NCBI RefSeq assembly: GCF_004803505.1 | Contig: NZ_SSWH01000006.1 | Span: forward strand, 1-64,000 | Reading direction: 5' to 3' | From: Arthrobacter echini | GTDB taxonomy: Bacteria; Actinomycetota; Actinomycetes; Actinomycetales; Micrococcaceae | Length of the DNA: 64,000 bases | Shown here: in pieces, positions 46,001-54,275 of the stretch | Layout of the letters: the number at the start of each line of letters is the position of its first letter | Position numbering within the stretch: the first letter of the stretch is position 1 | Program-made: the position numbers and the translations under genes | Notes under the pieces: generated by a model | Told to the model about the DNA's origin: nothing | What the model saw: the letters and a program-made list of their open reading frames with translations, nothing else | Databases searched by the model: none

Positions 46001-46012
46001 CCGTCCGGACGG
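46001..46012. promoter_or_regulatory. Perfect 12-bp palindrome in the crtE-idi divergent promoter region
   Basis: CCGTCCGGACGG lies in the 81-bp space between the divergent crtE and idi starts. Its position suits an operator for coordinated control, but no regulator gene is nearby. Confidence 0.3.
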
Positions 46013-46035
46013 ACGAGCAACGAGAAGGTGGCACG

Positions 46036-46635
46036 ATGACGAGCGAAGCACGGCCCGGCGCACAGGGCGGGACCGACGAGGACGGCGGCGCCGAGGTCGT
46101 GGTCCTGCTCGCCGAGGACGGAACGCCGATCGGCACGCAGGACAAGGCCACGGTGCACACGCACCACACCCCGCTCCACCTCGCGTTCTCCACCCACGTC
46201 TTCGACGAGGCGGGGCGGATCCTGGTGACGCGGCGTGCCCTGGACAAGAAGGCCTGGCCGGGCGTGTGGACGAACTCCTTCTGTGGTCATCCTGCGCCCG
46301 GGGAGGACGTCGAGGACGCCGTACGACGTCGGGCCGCCCAGGAGCTCGGCTTCTCCGTCCGCGAAATCAGGACCGCGCTCCCCGACTTCAGGTACCGGGC
46401 GGTCGACGCCTCGGGCATCGTCGAGAACGAGATCTGCCCCGTCTACACCGCGGTGGCCGAGAAGCCGGTGTCCCCCGTGCCGGAGGAGGTCATGGACGTC
46501 CAGTGGGTGGATCCTGCACAGCTCGTCGCAGCCGTCGCTGCGACACCCTGGGCCTTCAGCCCCTGGCTCACCCTCCAGCTCCCACTGCTGTACCCGCAGG
46601 GAGCCGGCGGCCCGGGACCGCGGGACGCCGCCTGA
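46036..46635 (+). CDS. idi: Isopentenyl-diphosphate delta-isomerase, type I
   Basis: Interconverts IPP and DMAPP. The Nudix-fold protein has the catalytic Cys in NSFCGHP and Glu in ENEICPVY, with THHTPLHLAFSTHVFDEAG as the N-terminal metal-binding stretch. It is 199 residues. The ATG is preceded by GAAGGTGG. It diverges from crtE-crtB-crtI and would feed that pathway. Confidence 0.93.
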   Translation: MTSEARPGAQGGTDEDGGAEVVVLLAEDGTPIGTQDKATVHTHHTPLHLAFSTHVFDEAGRILVTRRALDKKAWPGVWTNSFCGHPAPGEDVEDAVRRRAAQELGFSVREIRTALPDFRYRAVDASGIVENEICPVYTAVAEKPVSPVPEEVMDVQWVDPAQLVAAVAATPWAFSPWLTLQLPLLYPQGAGGPGPRDAA

Positions 46636-46725
46636 GCTCCGGACGCCCAGCGCCCTGCCGGGTGAAGCGCTGGTCGGGAAGGCATCTAGTCTTGTAGCAT
46701 CCACCGACGGAAAGAGAGATTCGCC

Positions 46726-47925
46726 ATGGCGACACCCACGCCATCCCCCGACGACGTCGTGATCGTCGGCGGAGCACGCACACCGCTCGGGCGCCTGAAC
46801 GGGCAGCTCGCCTCCTTCACGGCCGTCGAGCTCGGCTCGCGGGCGATCACCGGGGCGCTGGAGCGCTCGCGAGTGGAAACAGCGGCCGTCGATGCCGTGA
46901 TCATGGGCCACGTGGTCCAGGCCGGCTGCGGGCAGAATCCCGCCCGGCAGAGTGCCGTGATGGCGGGGATCGGCTGGAGCGTCCCGGCCGTGACGCTCAA
47001 CAAGGTCTGTCTCTCCGGCCTGACCGCCGTGATAGACGCCGCGCGCCTCATCCGCAGCGGTGAGGCGCGCGTGGTGGTCGCCGGAGGCCAGGAGTCGATG
47101 ACCCGCGGACCGCACCTCCTGCCGGGATCCCGTCAGGGGTGGAACTACGGGTCCATCCAGGCCCTGGACTCCGTGGCCCACGACGGTCTCACCGACGCCT
47201 TCGACCACGAGTCGATGGGAGCCACCACGGAGCGAGGGAACGTCCGCCTCGAGATCGACCGCACCTCGCAGGATGCCGTCGCTGCCGCCTCGCACCGGCG
47301 CGCGGCCGAAGCCACCGACAGTGGCGTCCTGGCCCGGGAGATCGTCCCGGTCACGGTGAAGCAGCGCAGGGGCGACGACGTCGTCCTCACCGCCGACGAG
47401 GGTATCCGCCCGACGACGACGGTCGAGTCACTCGCGAAGCTGCGACCGGCCTTCAGCCCGGACGGTGCGATCACGGCGGGCAACTCCTCGCCCCTGTCCG
47501 ACGGCGCCGCGGCGCTCGTCATCACCACGCGAGCCTATGCGGAGGAGGAAGGGCTCGATCTGCTGGCCGTGGTGGGCAGGCCCGGCCAGGTCGCCGGACC
47601 CGACAACTCACTCCACTCCCAGCCGTCCGAGGCCATCAAGCAGGCACTCGCCCGCGCGGAGTGGACGGCCACGGATCTCGATTTCATCGAGATCAACGAG
47701 GCCTTCGGCTCGGTCGCGGTACAGTCCCTGCAGGATCTGGACTACCCGCTGGACAAGTGCAACATTCACGGGGGGGCGATCGCCCTGGGTCATCCCATCG
47801 GCGCCTCGGGCGCCCGCCTCGCACTGCACGCCGCGATGGAACTGGAACGTCGGGGTACCGGACGATCAGCCGTCAGCCTCTGCGGCGGTGGGGGTCAGGG
47901 AGAGGCACTGCTGCTCTGGCGCTGA
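46726..47925 (+). CDS. Acetyl-CoA C-acetyltransferase (thiolase)
   Basis: Biosynthetic-type thiolase joining or cleaving acetoacetyl-CoA. The nucleophile Cys95 is in LNKVCLSGL, GHPIGASGARLA carries the active-site His, and LCGGGGQGEALL the second Cys. It is 399 residues. It follows idi by 90 bp on the same strand; a -10-like TAGCAT at 46695-46700 may give it a separate promoter. No other mevalonate-pathway gene is in view, so a link to isoprenoid synthesis is only suggested by position. Confidence 0.9.
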   Translation: MATPTPSPDDVVIVGGARTPLGRLNGQLASFTAVELGSRAITGALERSRVETAAVDAVIMGHVVQAGCGQNPARQSAVMAGIGWSVPAVTLNKVCLSGLTAVIDAARLIRSGEARVVVAGGQESMTRGPHLLPGSRQGWNYGSIQALDSVAHDGLTDAFDHESMGATTERGNVRLEIDRTSQDAVAAASHRRAAEATDSGVLAREIVPVTVKQRRGDDVVLTADEGIRPTTTVESLAKLRPAFSPDGAITAGNSSPLSDGAAALVITTRAYAEEEGLDLLAVVGRPGQVAGPDNSLHSQPSEAIKQALARAEWTATDLDFIEINEAFGSVAVQSLQDLDYPLDKCNIHGGAIALGHPIGASGARLALHAAMELERRGTGRSAVSLCGGGGQGEALLLWR

Positions 47926-47962
47926 GCCGCCTGCCACTTCGGGCCGGTACGACGACAGAAGA

Positions 47963-47993
47963 AAAGCCCCGCTTCCTGGCGAAGCGGGGCTTT
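47963..47993. terminator. Bidirectional terminator between thiolase gene and rplL
   Basis: AAAGCCCCGCTTC (47963-47975) pairs exactly with 47981-47993 around a 5-nt loop, with an A-run on the left and a T-run on the right, so both converging transcripts get a U-tailed hairpin. Confidence 0.88.
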
Positions 47994-48050
47994 CCTCTGC
48001 GTTGCGGTGCTCTGCGCTGTGACGCGGACCGCCGGAATCGCGGGGTACTG

Positions 48051-48431
48051 CTACTTGAGCGTGACGGTGGCGCCGGCAGCCTCGAGGGACTCCTTGGCCT
48101 TGTCCGCAGCTTCCTTCGTGGCGCCCTCGAGAACAGCCTTGGGCGCGCTGTCGACGACGTCCTTGGCTTCCTTCAGGCCCAGCGAGGTGAGCGCGCGGAC
48201 CTCCTTGATGACTGCGATCTTCTTGTCGCCGGCAGCTTCGAGGATGACGTCGAACGCCGTCTGCTCCTCCTCGACCGCCTCGCCTGCACCGCCGCCTGCG
48301 GGGCCTGCGACTGCGACTGCAGCGGCAGTGACGTCGAACGTCTCCTCGAACAACTTCACGAAGTCGGAGAGTTCGATGATCGACAGTTCCTTGAAAGCTT
48401 CGATGAGCTCTTCGTTGGTGAGCTTCGCCAT
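48051..48431 (-). CDS. rplL: 50S ribosomal protein L7/L12
   Basis: Stalk protein recruiting translation factors. The start was set at [18 protein letters not shown], giving 126 residues. An Ala/Gly hinge (residues 40-55) joins it to the C-terminal domain ending GATVTLK, with [17 protein letters not shown] in between. It is followed not by rpoB but by a terminator and a convergent thiolase gene. Confidence 0.97.
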   Translation of the reverse strand: MAKLTNEELIEAFKELSIIELSDFVKLFEETFDVTAAAVAVAGPAGGGAGEAVEEEQTAFDVILEAAGDKKIAVIKEVRALTSLGLKEAKDVVDSAPKAVLEGATKEAADKAKESLEAAGATVTLK

Positions 48432-48488
48432 GGGTGGCGTCCTTCCTTCAGTGGTGCACGGCACCTTCGGTGTGTGGACCGAGGAGAA

Positions 48489-49133
48489 CTAGTTCTCCTC
48501 GGGTGCTGCAACTCCCTCGGCGGGCGCCTCGGTGGCGGTGTCCGCCGGCGCGGCGGCGTCGTCCTGAGTGGCTGGAGCGACGGCCTCTGCCGCCGCTTCG
48601 GCTTCCTCGGTGGGAGCCGGGGCGTCGTCCGCTGCCGGTGCAGCGCCGCCCGCCTCCTCGAGCTTGACGCGCAGTGCGTCGACGGTGCGTGCCAGGGCGG
48701 ACATGGGAGCCTTGAGGACCCCTGCCACCCGCGCGAGCTGCAACTCGCGCGACTCCAGAGCTGCCAGGGCGGCGACGGCTGATGCGTCGAGGGCCTTGCC
48801 CTCGAAGATGCCGGTCTTGATGATGAGCTTCGGGTTGGCTTTCGCGAAATCCGTGAGGCTCTTCGCCGCAGCTACGGCGTCACCCTTGATGAAGGCGATC
48901 GCGGTGGGTCCGGAGAGCTGGTCATCGAACGCGTCGATGCCGGCCTCCTTCGCCGCGATACCGGTCAAGGTGTTCTTGACGACGGAGAACTTCGTGTCGG
49001 CTCCGAGGGAGCGACGCAGTTCCTTGAGCTGAGCAACAGTGAGCCCGCGGTATTCGGTCAGGACAGCAGCGGTGGAATCCTTGAAATCGGTAGTGATCTC
49101 GTCCACTGCGGAAACCTTTGTCGGCGTTGCCAT
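48489..49133 (-). CDS. rplJ: 50S ribosomal protein L10
   Basis: Stalk base that anchors L7/L12 dimers. The ATG at 49133 (MATPTKVSAVDEI) has GGAGG upstream; the longer frame runs through the L10 leader and is rejected. Core motifs are VLTEYRGLTVAQLKELRR and VVKNTLTGIAAKEAG. Residues 175-214 are an Ala/Pro/Glu-rich tail. It is 214 residues. Confidence 0.96.
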   Translation of the reverse strand: MATPTKVSAVDEITTDFKDSTAAVLTEYRGLTVAQLKELRRSLGADTKFSVVKNTLTGIAAKEAGIDAFDDQLSGPTAIAFIKGDAVAAAKSLTDFAKANPKLIIKTGIFEGKALDASAVAALAALESRELQLARVAGVLKAPMSALARTVDALRVKLEEAGGAAPAADDAPAPTEEAEAAAEAVAPATQDDAAAPADTATEAPAEGVAAPEEN

Positions 49134-49174
49134 AACCCTCCTTCCGGGGATTGTGCGCCGGTCGTTCCCGCTCC

Positions 49175-49275
49175 AACAAAAAACGCCCCGCGCAGATGCA
49201 CGGGGCTTGGTTCCCATTCGTGGGACACGGATGGGAGGAGCTTCGTTCACCTGCGTAGGCCGCCCCAGAAGGGAG
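49175..49275 (-). ncRNA. L10 (rplJ) leader with attenuator
   Basis: On the minus strand the leader contains CCTACGCAGGTGAACGA, resembling the L10-binding kink-turn region of ribosomal L10 leaders. A stem GCCCCG...CGGGGC (49185-49206), extendable to 10 bp, follows and is trailed directly by GTTTTTTG. That is a textbook rho-independent terminator about 40 nt before rplJ. Excess L10 or L10-L7/L12 would be expected to control read-through. Confidence 0.65.
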
Positions 49276-49364
49276 CTTTCGGATCCTTCTCCTTCTTCGA
49301 CGTGGAACGCTGCTGCGCCCCACGGGAAGCGGAGGTGGATCGACCGACGGTCTTTGGTAGTCCA

Positions 49365-49393
49365 AGCGTACGGGAGCGGCCCGATCCGGCAAA
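49365..49393 (-). promoter_or_regulatory. Promoter of rplJ-rplL
   Basis: On the minus strand TTTGCC (49388-49393), a 17-bp spacer and TACGCT (49365-49370) give a start near 49358 and a leader of about 225 nt. With the L10 leader and the rplA terminator this explains the gene-free stretch 49134-49499. Confidence 0.6.
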
Positions 49394-49459
49394 ATCGGCC
49401 GACAGCAGGAATCGATCTGCCGGGACGGATCTCCGGCGGCCGGTGATGGACACGAAGAA

Positions 49460-49483
49460 GCCCCGCGGGTGGAACCGCGGGGC
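49460..49483 (-). terminator. Terminator of rplK-rplA
   Basis: GCCCCGCGG and CCGCGGGGC form a perfect 9-bp stem with a 6-nt loop, 16 bp after the rplA stop, followed on the minus strand by TTCTTCGT. Confidence 0.7.
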
Positions 49484-49499
49484 CTCGCCGACGGAGGTC

Positions 49500-50204
49500 C
49501 TAGCCTGCGAACACCTTCGTGACGTTCGGGTCGACCGGAATGCCCGGGCCGAACGTGGTCGACACCGTTGCCTTCTGGATGTACCGACCCTTCGACGCGG
49601 AGGGCTTGAGCCGGAGGATCTCCTCGAGGGCGGCGGCGTAGTTCTCGCCCAGCTTCTGCTCGTCGAAGGACACCTTGCCGATGATGAAGTGCAGGTTCGA
49701 GTGCTTGTCGACGCGGAAATCGATCTTCCCGCCCTTGATGTCCGTCACTGCCTTCGTGACATCGGCCGTGACGGTCCCGGTCTTCGGGTTCGGCATCAGG
49801 TTGCGCGGACCGAGGATCTTGCCCAGGCGCCCCACCTTGCCCATGAGGTCCGGCGTCGCGACGGCTGCGTCGAAGTCGGTCCAGCCGCCGGAGACCTTCT
49901 CGATCATGTCGTCGGAACCGACGAAGTCGGCACCTGCGGCGATGGCCGCTTCTGCCTTCTCGCCGGTCGCGAACACCAGTACCCGTGCTGTCTTGCCGGT
50001 GCCGTGGGGAAGGTTCACGGTGCCGCGGACCATCTGGTCCGCCTTACGGGGATCCACTCCAAGACGGAAGGAGACCTCTACCGTCGCGTCGAAGGTCGAG
50101 GGGTTCGTGTCCTTTGCGAGGTTCACGGCCTCGATGGGCGCGTACTGCCTGCCCTCATCGATCTTCGCTGCGGCTCCTCTGTATGCTTTGCTGCGCTGTG
50201 CCAT
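49500..50204 (-). CDS. rplA: 50S ribosomal protein L1
   Basis: L1-stalk protein moving the E-site tRNA. The ATG at 50204 gives [11 protein letters not shown] and 234 residues with AAGGAGAA upstream. [19 protein letters not shown] is the family signature. It follows rplK by 134 bp. Confidence 0.96.
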   Translation of the reverse strand: MAQRSKAYRGAAAKIDEGRQYAPIEAVNLAKDTNPSTFDATVEVSFRLGVDPRKADQMVRGTVNLPHGTGKTARVLVFATGEKAEAAIAAGADFVGSDDMIEKVSGGWTDFDAAVATPDLMGKVGRLGKILGPRNLMPNPKTGTVTADVTKAVTDIKGGKIDFRVDKHSNLHFIIGKVSFDEQKLGENYAAALEEILRLKPSASKGRYIQKATVSTTFGPGIPVDPNVTKVFAG

Positions 50205-50338
50205 CTGCTTGTTCTCCTTATGCAGTCGTGGTCGTCGGACCGCGCTCGGCCCTGCCACTGACCCGGGACGCCGGAACGCCGCGTGTCGTGAATGGTTGTG
50301 CCCTGACCGGCGACGCCGGCAGAGCAGGGGTGGGGCTT

Positions 50339-50770
50339 CTAGCCCTCGACCGTGATACCCATGGAACGGGCCGTCCCGGTGATGATCTTCGCTGCGCCTG
50401 CGACGTCGTTGGCGTTGAGATCTTCCATCTTCGTGGTGGCGATCTCCTCGACCTGGGCGCGGGTGAGCGTGGCGACCTTCACGGTATGGGGAGTGCCCGA
50501 TCCCTTGGCGACTCCTGCCGCCTTCTTGATCAGCTCCGCTGCCGGCGGCGTCTTGGTGATGAAGGTGAACGAGCGGTCCTCGTACACAGTGATCTCCACG
50601 GGGATGACATTTCCGCGCTGGGATTCCGTGGCGGCGTTGTAGGCCTTGCAGAATTCCATGATGTTGACACCGTGCTGGCCAAGGGCGGGACCGATGGGAG
50701 GGGCCGGGTTGGCGGCTCCTGCATTGATCTGCAGCTTGATGAGGCCGGTGACCTTCTTCTTGGGGGCCAT
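50339..50770 (-). CDS. rplK: 50S ribosomal protein L11
   Basis: Binds the GTPase-associated rRNA. The ATG at 50770 gives [15 protein letters not shown] and 143 residues. [20 protein letters not shown] is the thiopeptide-binding Pro-rich N-domain, unaltered. The longer frame from 50836 is not supported. Confidence 0.97.
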   Translation of the reverse strand: MAPKKKVTGLIKLQINAGAANPAPPIGPALGQHGVNIMEFCKAYNAATESQRGNVIPVEITVYEDRSFTFITKTPPAAELIKKAAGVAKGSGTPHTVKVATLTRAQVEEIATTKMEDLNANDVAGAAKIITGTARSMGITVEG

Positions 50771-50827
50771 GAAAGGGTCCTTCTCTTGCAGTGCGTTATC
50801 TCCGGACAGGAGCGTCCTGAGGATGGT

Positions 50828-50880
50828 GGCCGTCATGGCGTGACGGCCCTTGCGATGCCGTCCGGCCGAGCCGGCCGGAC
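50828..50880 (-). terminator. Two tandem hairpins between nusG and rplK
   Basis: GGCCGTCA/TGACGGCC (50828-50848) and GTCCGGCCG/CGGCCGGAC (50860-50880) lie just after the nusG stop. Both stems are perfect, with loops of 5 and 3 nt. They may separate secE-nusG from rplK-rplA or set mRNA ends. Confidence 0.55.
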
Positions 50881-50892
50881 GACGTCGAAGCT

Positions 50893-51822
50893 TTACTGGA
50901 TCTTGGTGACCTGGCTGTAGGACAGGGTGACCGGCGTCTCGCGCTCGAAGATGGACACGAGGACCACGAGTTGCTGTGATTCGTGCTTGATCTCGGAGAT
51001 CGTCGCCGGGAGGGTCTCGAACGGACCCTCGTTCACGGTCACGGATTCGCCAACCTCGAAGTTGACCGTCGCAGGTGTGAACTGCGGCTGCACGGGCTTG
51101 CCCGACTCCGCGTCCAGGTGGACGATCGTGTGCTCGAGCATGGAGAAGACCTCGCCCAGGCTCAGCGGCACAGGGTTGTGGGCGTTGCCGACGAACCCGG
51201 TGACGCCCGGGGTGTGCCGCACCGCGCCCCAGGACTCATCCGTCAGTTCCATGCGGACCAGGACGTACCCGGGGATCCGTACGCGGTTGACGAGCTTCCT
51301 GGTGGTGTTCTTGATCTCGACGACTTCCTCCATCGGCACCTGGATCTCGAAGATGAAATCTTCCATGTCCAGGGTCTGGATGCGCGTCTCGAGATTGGCC
51401 TTCACGCGGTTCTCGTATCCTGCGTAGGAGTGGATGACGTACCAGTCACCCTCCTGCCGACGCAGTTTCGCCCTGAAGTCGGCTACCGGATCCTCCGCGG
51501 GGCGCTCGTCGTCGCTCGCCCCGGAACCTTCCTCCGCGGTGTCCGACACCGCGCCATCCGCGTCGTCCTCGGTGGCGTCGCCCATGTCGTCCACTGCCGG
51601 CTCGGTGGCTGCCGCGGTGTCCGTGTCGATGTCGGTGTCCGTCTCGTCTGCTGCAGTGGCTTCCGCGTCGTCGGAGGCAGGTACTGCGTCGTCGGATCCT
51701 GTTGCGGATCCGTCAGCAGGCACGTCCGATCCCGGAGCCGACTCGACCCCGTCCCGTACGTTTTCCTCGTTCTCCAGACCGTTCTCGGAAGTGATCTGCG
51801 ATTCGAGTTCTTGCTCGGACAC
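50893..51822 (-). CDS. nusG: Transcription termination/antitermination protein NusG
   Basis: Binds RNA polymerase and couples it to S10 or Rho. The NGN domain starts at [19 protein letters not shown] (about residue 126) and the KOW domain is [19 protein letters not shown]. The first 120 residues are a very acidic Asp/Glu/Ala/Thr extension, common in actinobacteria. It is 309 residues. A 98-bp gap separates it from secE. Confidence 0.96.
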   Translation of the reverse strand: MSEQELESQITSENGLENEENVRDGVESAPGSDVPADGSATGSDDAVPASDDAEATAADETDTDIDTDTAAATEPAVDDMGDATEDDADGAVSDTAEEGSGASDDERPAEDPVADFRAKLRRQEGDWYVIHSYAGYENRVKANLETRIQTLDMEDFIFEIQVPMEEVVEIKNTTRKLVNRVRIPGYVLVRMELTDESWGAVRHTPGVTGFVGNAHNPVPLSLGEVFSMLEHTIVHLDAESGKPVQPQFTPATVNFEVGESVTVNEGPFETLPATISEIKHESQQLVVLVSIFERETPVTLSYSQVTKIQ

Positions 51823-51920
51823 CTAGCCCTGCTTTCTGACATTCTTCGGAAGTTGTCTTGCTTGTCTGTTGTGCACCCACCGCGTCTGCTGGTGTAACGG
51901 GATACTCGACGGAGAATTCC

Positions 51921-52178
51921 TCAGCTGTCGCCGAAGACCCACACCGCGCCCGCGCCGAACAGCAGATCCAGCGCAGTGACGAGGAGCATCATGATGACCA
52001 GGAAGATCAGGACGGTGATGGTGAAGCGGACCAGTTCGCGGCGCGTCGGCGTGACGACTTTCGCGAGTTCGGCGAAGACCTGCCGGACGAACAGGATGAT
52101 CCGTCCGAAGAACCCGCGCCGGGGACCTTCCTTGTCCTGAGGTCTTCCCCTGGAGCTGCTCGCAGCAGTGTCGGTCAC
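51921..52178 (-). CDS. secE: Preprotein translocase subunit SecE
   Basis: Clamp subunit of the Sec translocon. The GTG at 52178 (VTDTAASS) has GAGG 7 nt upstream and matches relatives; the ATG four codons earlier has no SD. The signature FVRQVFAELAKVVTPTRREL precedes a single transmembrane helix (LIFLVIMMLLVTALDLLFG). It is 85 residues. Confidence 0.93.
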   Translation of the reverse strand: MTDTAASSSRGRPQDKEGPRRGFFGRIILFVRQVFAELAKVVTPTRRELVRFTITVLIFLVIMMLLVTALDLLFGAGAVWVFGDS

Positions 52179-52332
52179 CGTCAACCTCATCTATCTGTGT
52201 GGTACTCCGGCCGGGGCCACCGCACGGCGTCCCGACTGATCGTGTCTACCGCCGACCGCGGATGCGACCGCGCCGGATCTTCGTGATCTGTTTCTGCCGC
52301 ATCCTCGCCTTGTGAACCGCGAGGACCACGCG

Positions 52333-52405
52333 CAGGGCAGACAGGACTCGAACCTGCAACCTGCGGTTTTGGAGACCGCTGCGCTACCAATTGCGCCACT
52401 ACCCT
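52333..52405 (-). tRNA. trnW: tRNA-Trp (anticodon CCA)
   Basis: Read on the minus strand: acceptor arm AGGGTAG with CTGCCCT, D arm GGCGCAATTGGTAGCGC, anticodon stem GCGGT/ACCGC around CTCCAAA, and T arm with GGTTCGAGTCC. It is 73 nt with discriminator G; the CCA end is not encoded. Placement just before secE is common. Confidence 0.95.
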
Positions 52406-52503
52406 TCGATCAGCAACATCGCCGACCACCACCAGTGCTGCACCGACTCCGGACGGCCCCTGCCAGGGCACGGTCCATCATGGCGATCCAACACCGAGGA
52501 TCA

Positions 52504-52533
52504 AGTCTACGCACTGGGGGGCCGAACGTCGAA
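52504..52533 (-). promoter_or_regulatory. Candidate promoter of tRNA-Trp (and perhaps secE-nusG)
   Basis: On the minus strand TTCGAC (52528-52533), an 18-bp spacer and TAGACT (52504-52509) lie about 100 bp before the tRNA. Read-through into secE-nusG is possible. Confidence 0.45.
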
Positions 52534-52630
52534 CCGGTCGACCACGCCGCACGGCCGGGTCCAGGACTGCGGTATGCCCCGGTGACACCTAAGCTGAGGG
52601 TATCCATGGAACCTCACTGAACGGGACCCG

Positions 52631-53866
52631 ATGAACGTGACGACCGATGACTCCATCCGCGCAGCGCTTCCCCGGATCTCCGGCAGGATCGCGTCCATCG
52701 CCGAGTCCGCGACCCTCGCGGTCGATGCGAAGGCGAAGGCCCTGAAGGCCGCCGGTCGCCCGGTGATCGGGTTCGGCGCAGGCGAGCCCGACTTCCCGAC
52801 GCCCGACTACATCGTGGATGCCGCCATCGACGCCGCCCGGCAACCGCGATTCCACCGTTATTCCCCCGCCGCCGGCCTTCCGGAACTGAGGGAGGCGATC
52901 GCGGCGAAGACCATGCGCGACTCGCAGTACGAGGCCGACCCGGCTCGGGTCCTGGTGACCAACGGCGGCAAGCAGGCGGTGTACGAGGCTTTCGCGGCGC
53001 TGCTCGATCCGGGGGACGAGGTCCTGGTGCCCACCCCGTACTGGACCACGTATCCCGAAGCCATCCGCCTGGCGGGAGGAGTGCCCGTGGAGGTCTTCGC
53101 CGGCCCCGAGCAGGGGTACCTCGTCACGGTGGATCAGCTCGCTGCCGCGCTGACACCGCGCACCAAGGTGCTCCTCTTCGTCTCGCCGTCGAACCCGACA
53201 GGGGCCGTCTACGGCCCCGATGCCGTTCGCGAGATCGGCGAATGGGCCGCAGCACGTGGTCTGTGGGTGCTCACGGACGAGATCTACGAGCACCTGACGT
53301 ACGACGACGTCCCCTTCACCTCGATCGCAACGGCTGCGCCGTCGCTGGGTGACAGGCTCGTCATCCTCAACGGCGTCGCGAAGACCTACGCCATGACGGG
53401 CTGGCGTGTGGGCTGGATGATCGGGCCGAAGGACCTGATCAAGGCGGCGACCAATCTGCAGTCGCACGCGACCTCGAACGTCTCCAACGTGCCGCAGATG
53501 GCCGCCCTGGCTGCGGTGTCCGGGCCGCTGACCGCCGTCGACGAGATGAAGGTGGCCTTCGATCGGCGGCGTCGGGCCATGGTCGCAGGGCTCAGCGCGA
53601 TCGACGGCGTCGAGTGTCCCACTCCCCACGGTGCCTTCTACGCCTATGCGGATGTCCGAGGCCTCCTCGGCCGCAATTTCGACGGCGTGCGTCCCGCGAC
53701 GTCGGCCGAGCTGGCCGCGCTGATCCTGGAGAAGGCAGAGGTCGCCGTCGTTCCCGGGGAAGCCTTCGGCCCGAGTGGCTACCTCCGGCTGTCCTATGCC
53801 CTCGGGGACGAGGATCTCGCAACGGGCGTGGGCCGGCTGCAGGAGTTCCTGGGCTCAGCCCGCTGA
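52631..53866 (+). CDS. Class I pyridoxal-phosphate aminotransferase (aspartate aminotransferase type)
   Basis: Transfers amino groups between aspartate and 2-oxoglutarate, judged by closest family resemblance. The PLP lysine is Lys251 in [22 protein letters not shown] (185-191) and Asp216/Tyr219 in LTDEIYEH bind the cofactor, and the C-terminal RLSYA supplies the carboxylate-binding Arg. It is 411 residues. It lies 58 bp before nuoA on the same strand and may be co-transcribed, with no obvious functional link. Confidence 0.9.
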   Translation: MNVTTDDSIRAALPRISGRIASIAESATLAVDAKAKALKAAGRPVIGFGAGEPDFPTPDYIVDAAIDAARQPRFHRYSPAAGLPELREAIAAKTMRDSQYEADPARVLVTNGGKQAVYEAFAALLDPGDEVLVPTPYWTTYPEAIRLAGGVPVEVFAGPEQGYLVTVDQLAAALTPRTKVLLFVSPSNPTGAVYGPDAVREIGEWAAARGLWVLTDEIYEHLTYDDVPFTSIATAAPSLGDRLVILNGVAKTYAMTGWRVGWMIGPKDLIKAATNLQSHATSNVSNVPQMAALAAVSGPLTAVDEMKVAFDRRRRAMVAGLSAIDGVECPTPHGAFYAYADVRGLLGRNFDGVRPATSAELAALILEKAEVAVVPGEAFGPSGYLRLSYALGDEDLATGVGRLQEFLGSAR

Positions 53867-53924
53867 GGAGCGTCGATGGGCTCGGGGAAGTCCGCTGACG
53901 CCGACTGCACATCAGGAGGCCCGC

Positions 53925-54275
53925 ATGTCCGCGTATCTCAACATCCTGCTCATGCTTTTCGTCGCACTTGTCGTCGCCGGGTGCCTGTACGGTGCGGCGC
54001 GGCTCGTCGCTGTTGCCCGTGAGCCCCTGACCAGCCTGCCGTTCCAGTCCGGCTGGGAACCGTCCGAGCACGCACTGTCCCGCTACCACGCGCGGTACTA
54101 TCCCCTCGCGATGCTCTTCCTGGCGTTCGACGTCGAGATGCTCTTCATGTACCCGTGGGCGGTCATCGTCGCCGACGCCGGGATCGGCGCCGTGATCGAG
54201 ATGTTCGTCTTCCTCGGCGTCCTGATGGCCGGCGTCGTCTGGGCATGGCGCGAAGGGGCGCTGCGGTGGACCTGA
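53925..54275 (+). CDS. nuoA: Complex I-like membrane subunit NuoA
   Basis: Small subunit with three helices that in complex I sits at the junction of the arms. The ATG at 53925 is 5 nt after a perfect AGGAGG and gives 116 residues. Family features are kept: FQSGWEP, RYYPLAMLFLAFDVEMLFMYPWAV with the acidic pair, and WAWREGALRW at the end. It opens an operon that has all membrane subunits but not the peripheral arm. Confidence 0.92.
   Translation: MSAYLNILLMLFVALVVAGCLYGAARLVAVAREPLTSLPFQSGWEPSEHALSRYHARYYPLAMLFLAFDVEMLFMYPWAVIVADAGIGAVIEMFVFLGVLMAGVVWAWREGALRWT

Noticed and set aside
45955-47295. Upstream extension of the crtE frame to 802 codons
   Set aside because: The extension is antisense to idi and the thiolase gene, and prenyl synthases start where MDMDTLLVEP begins.
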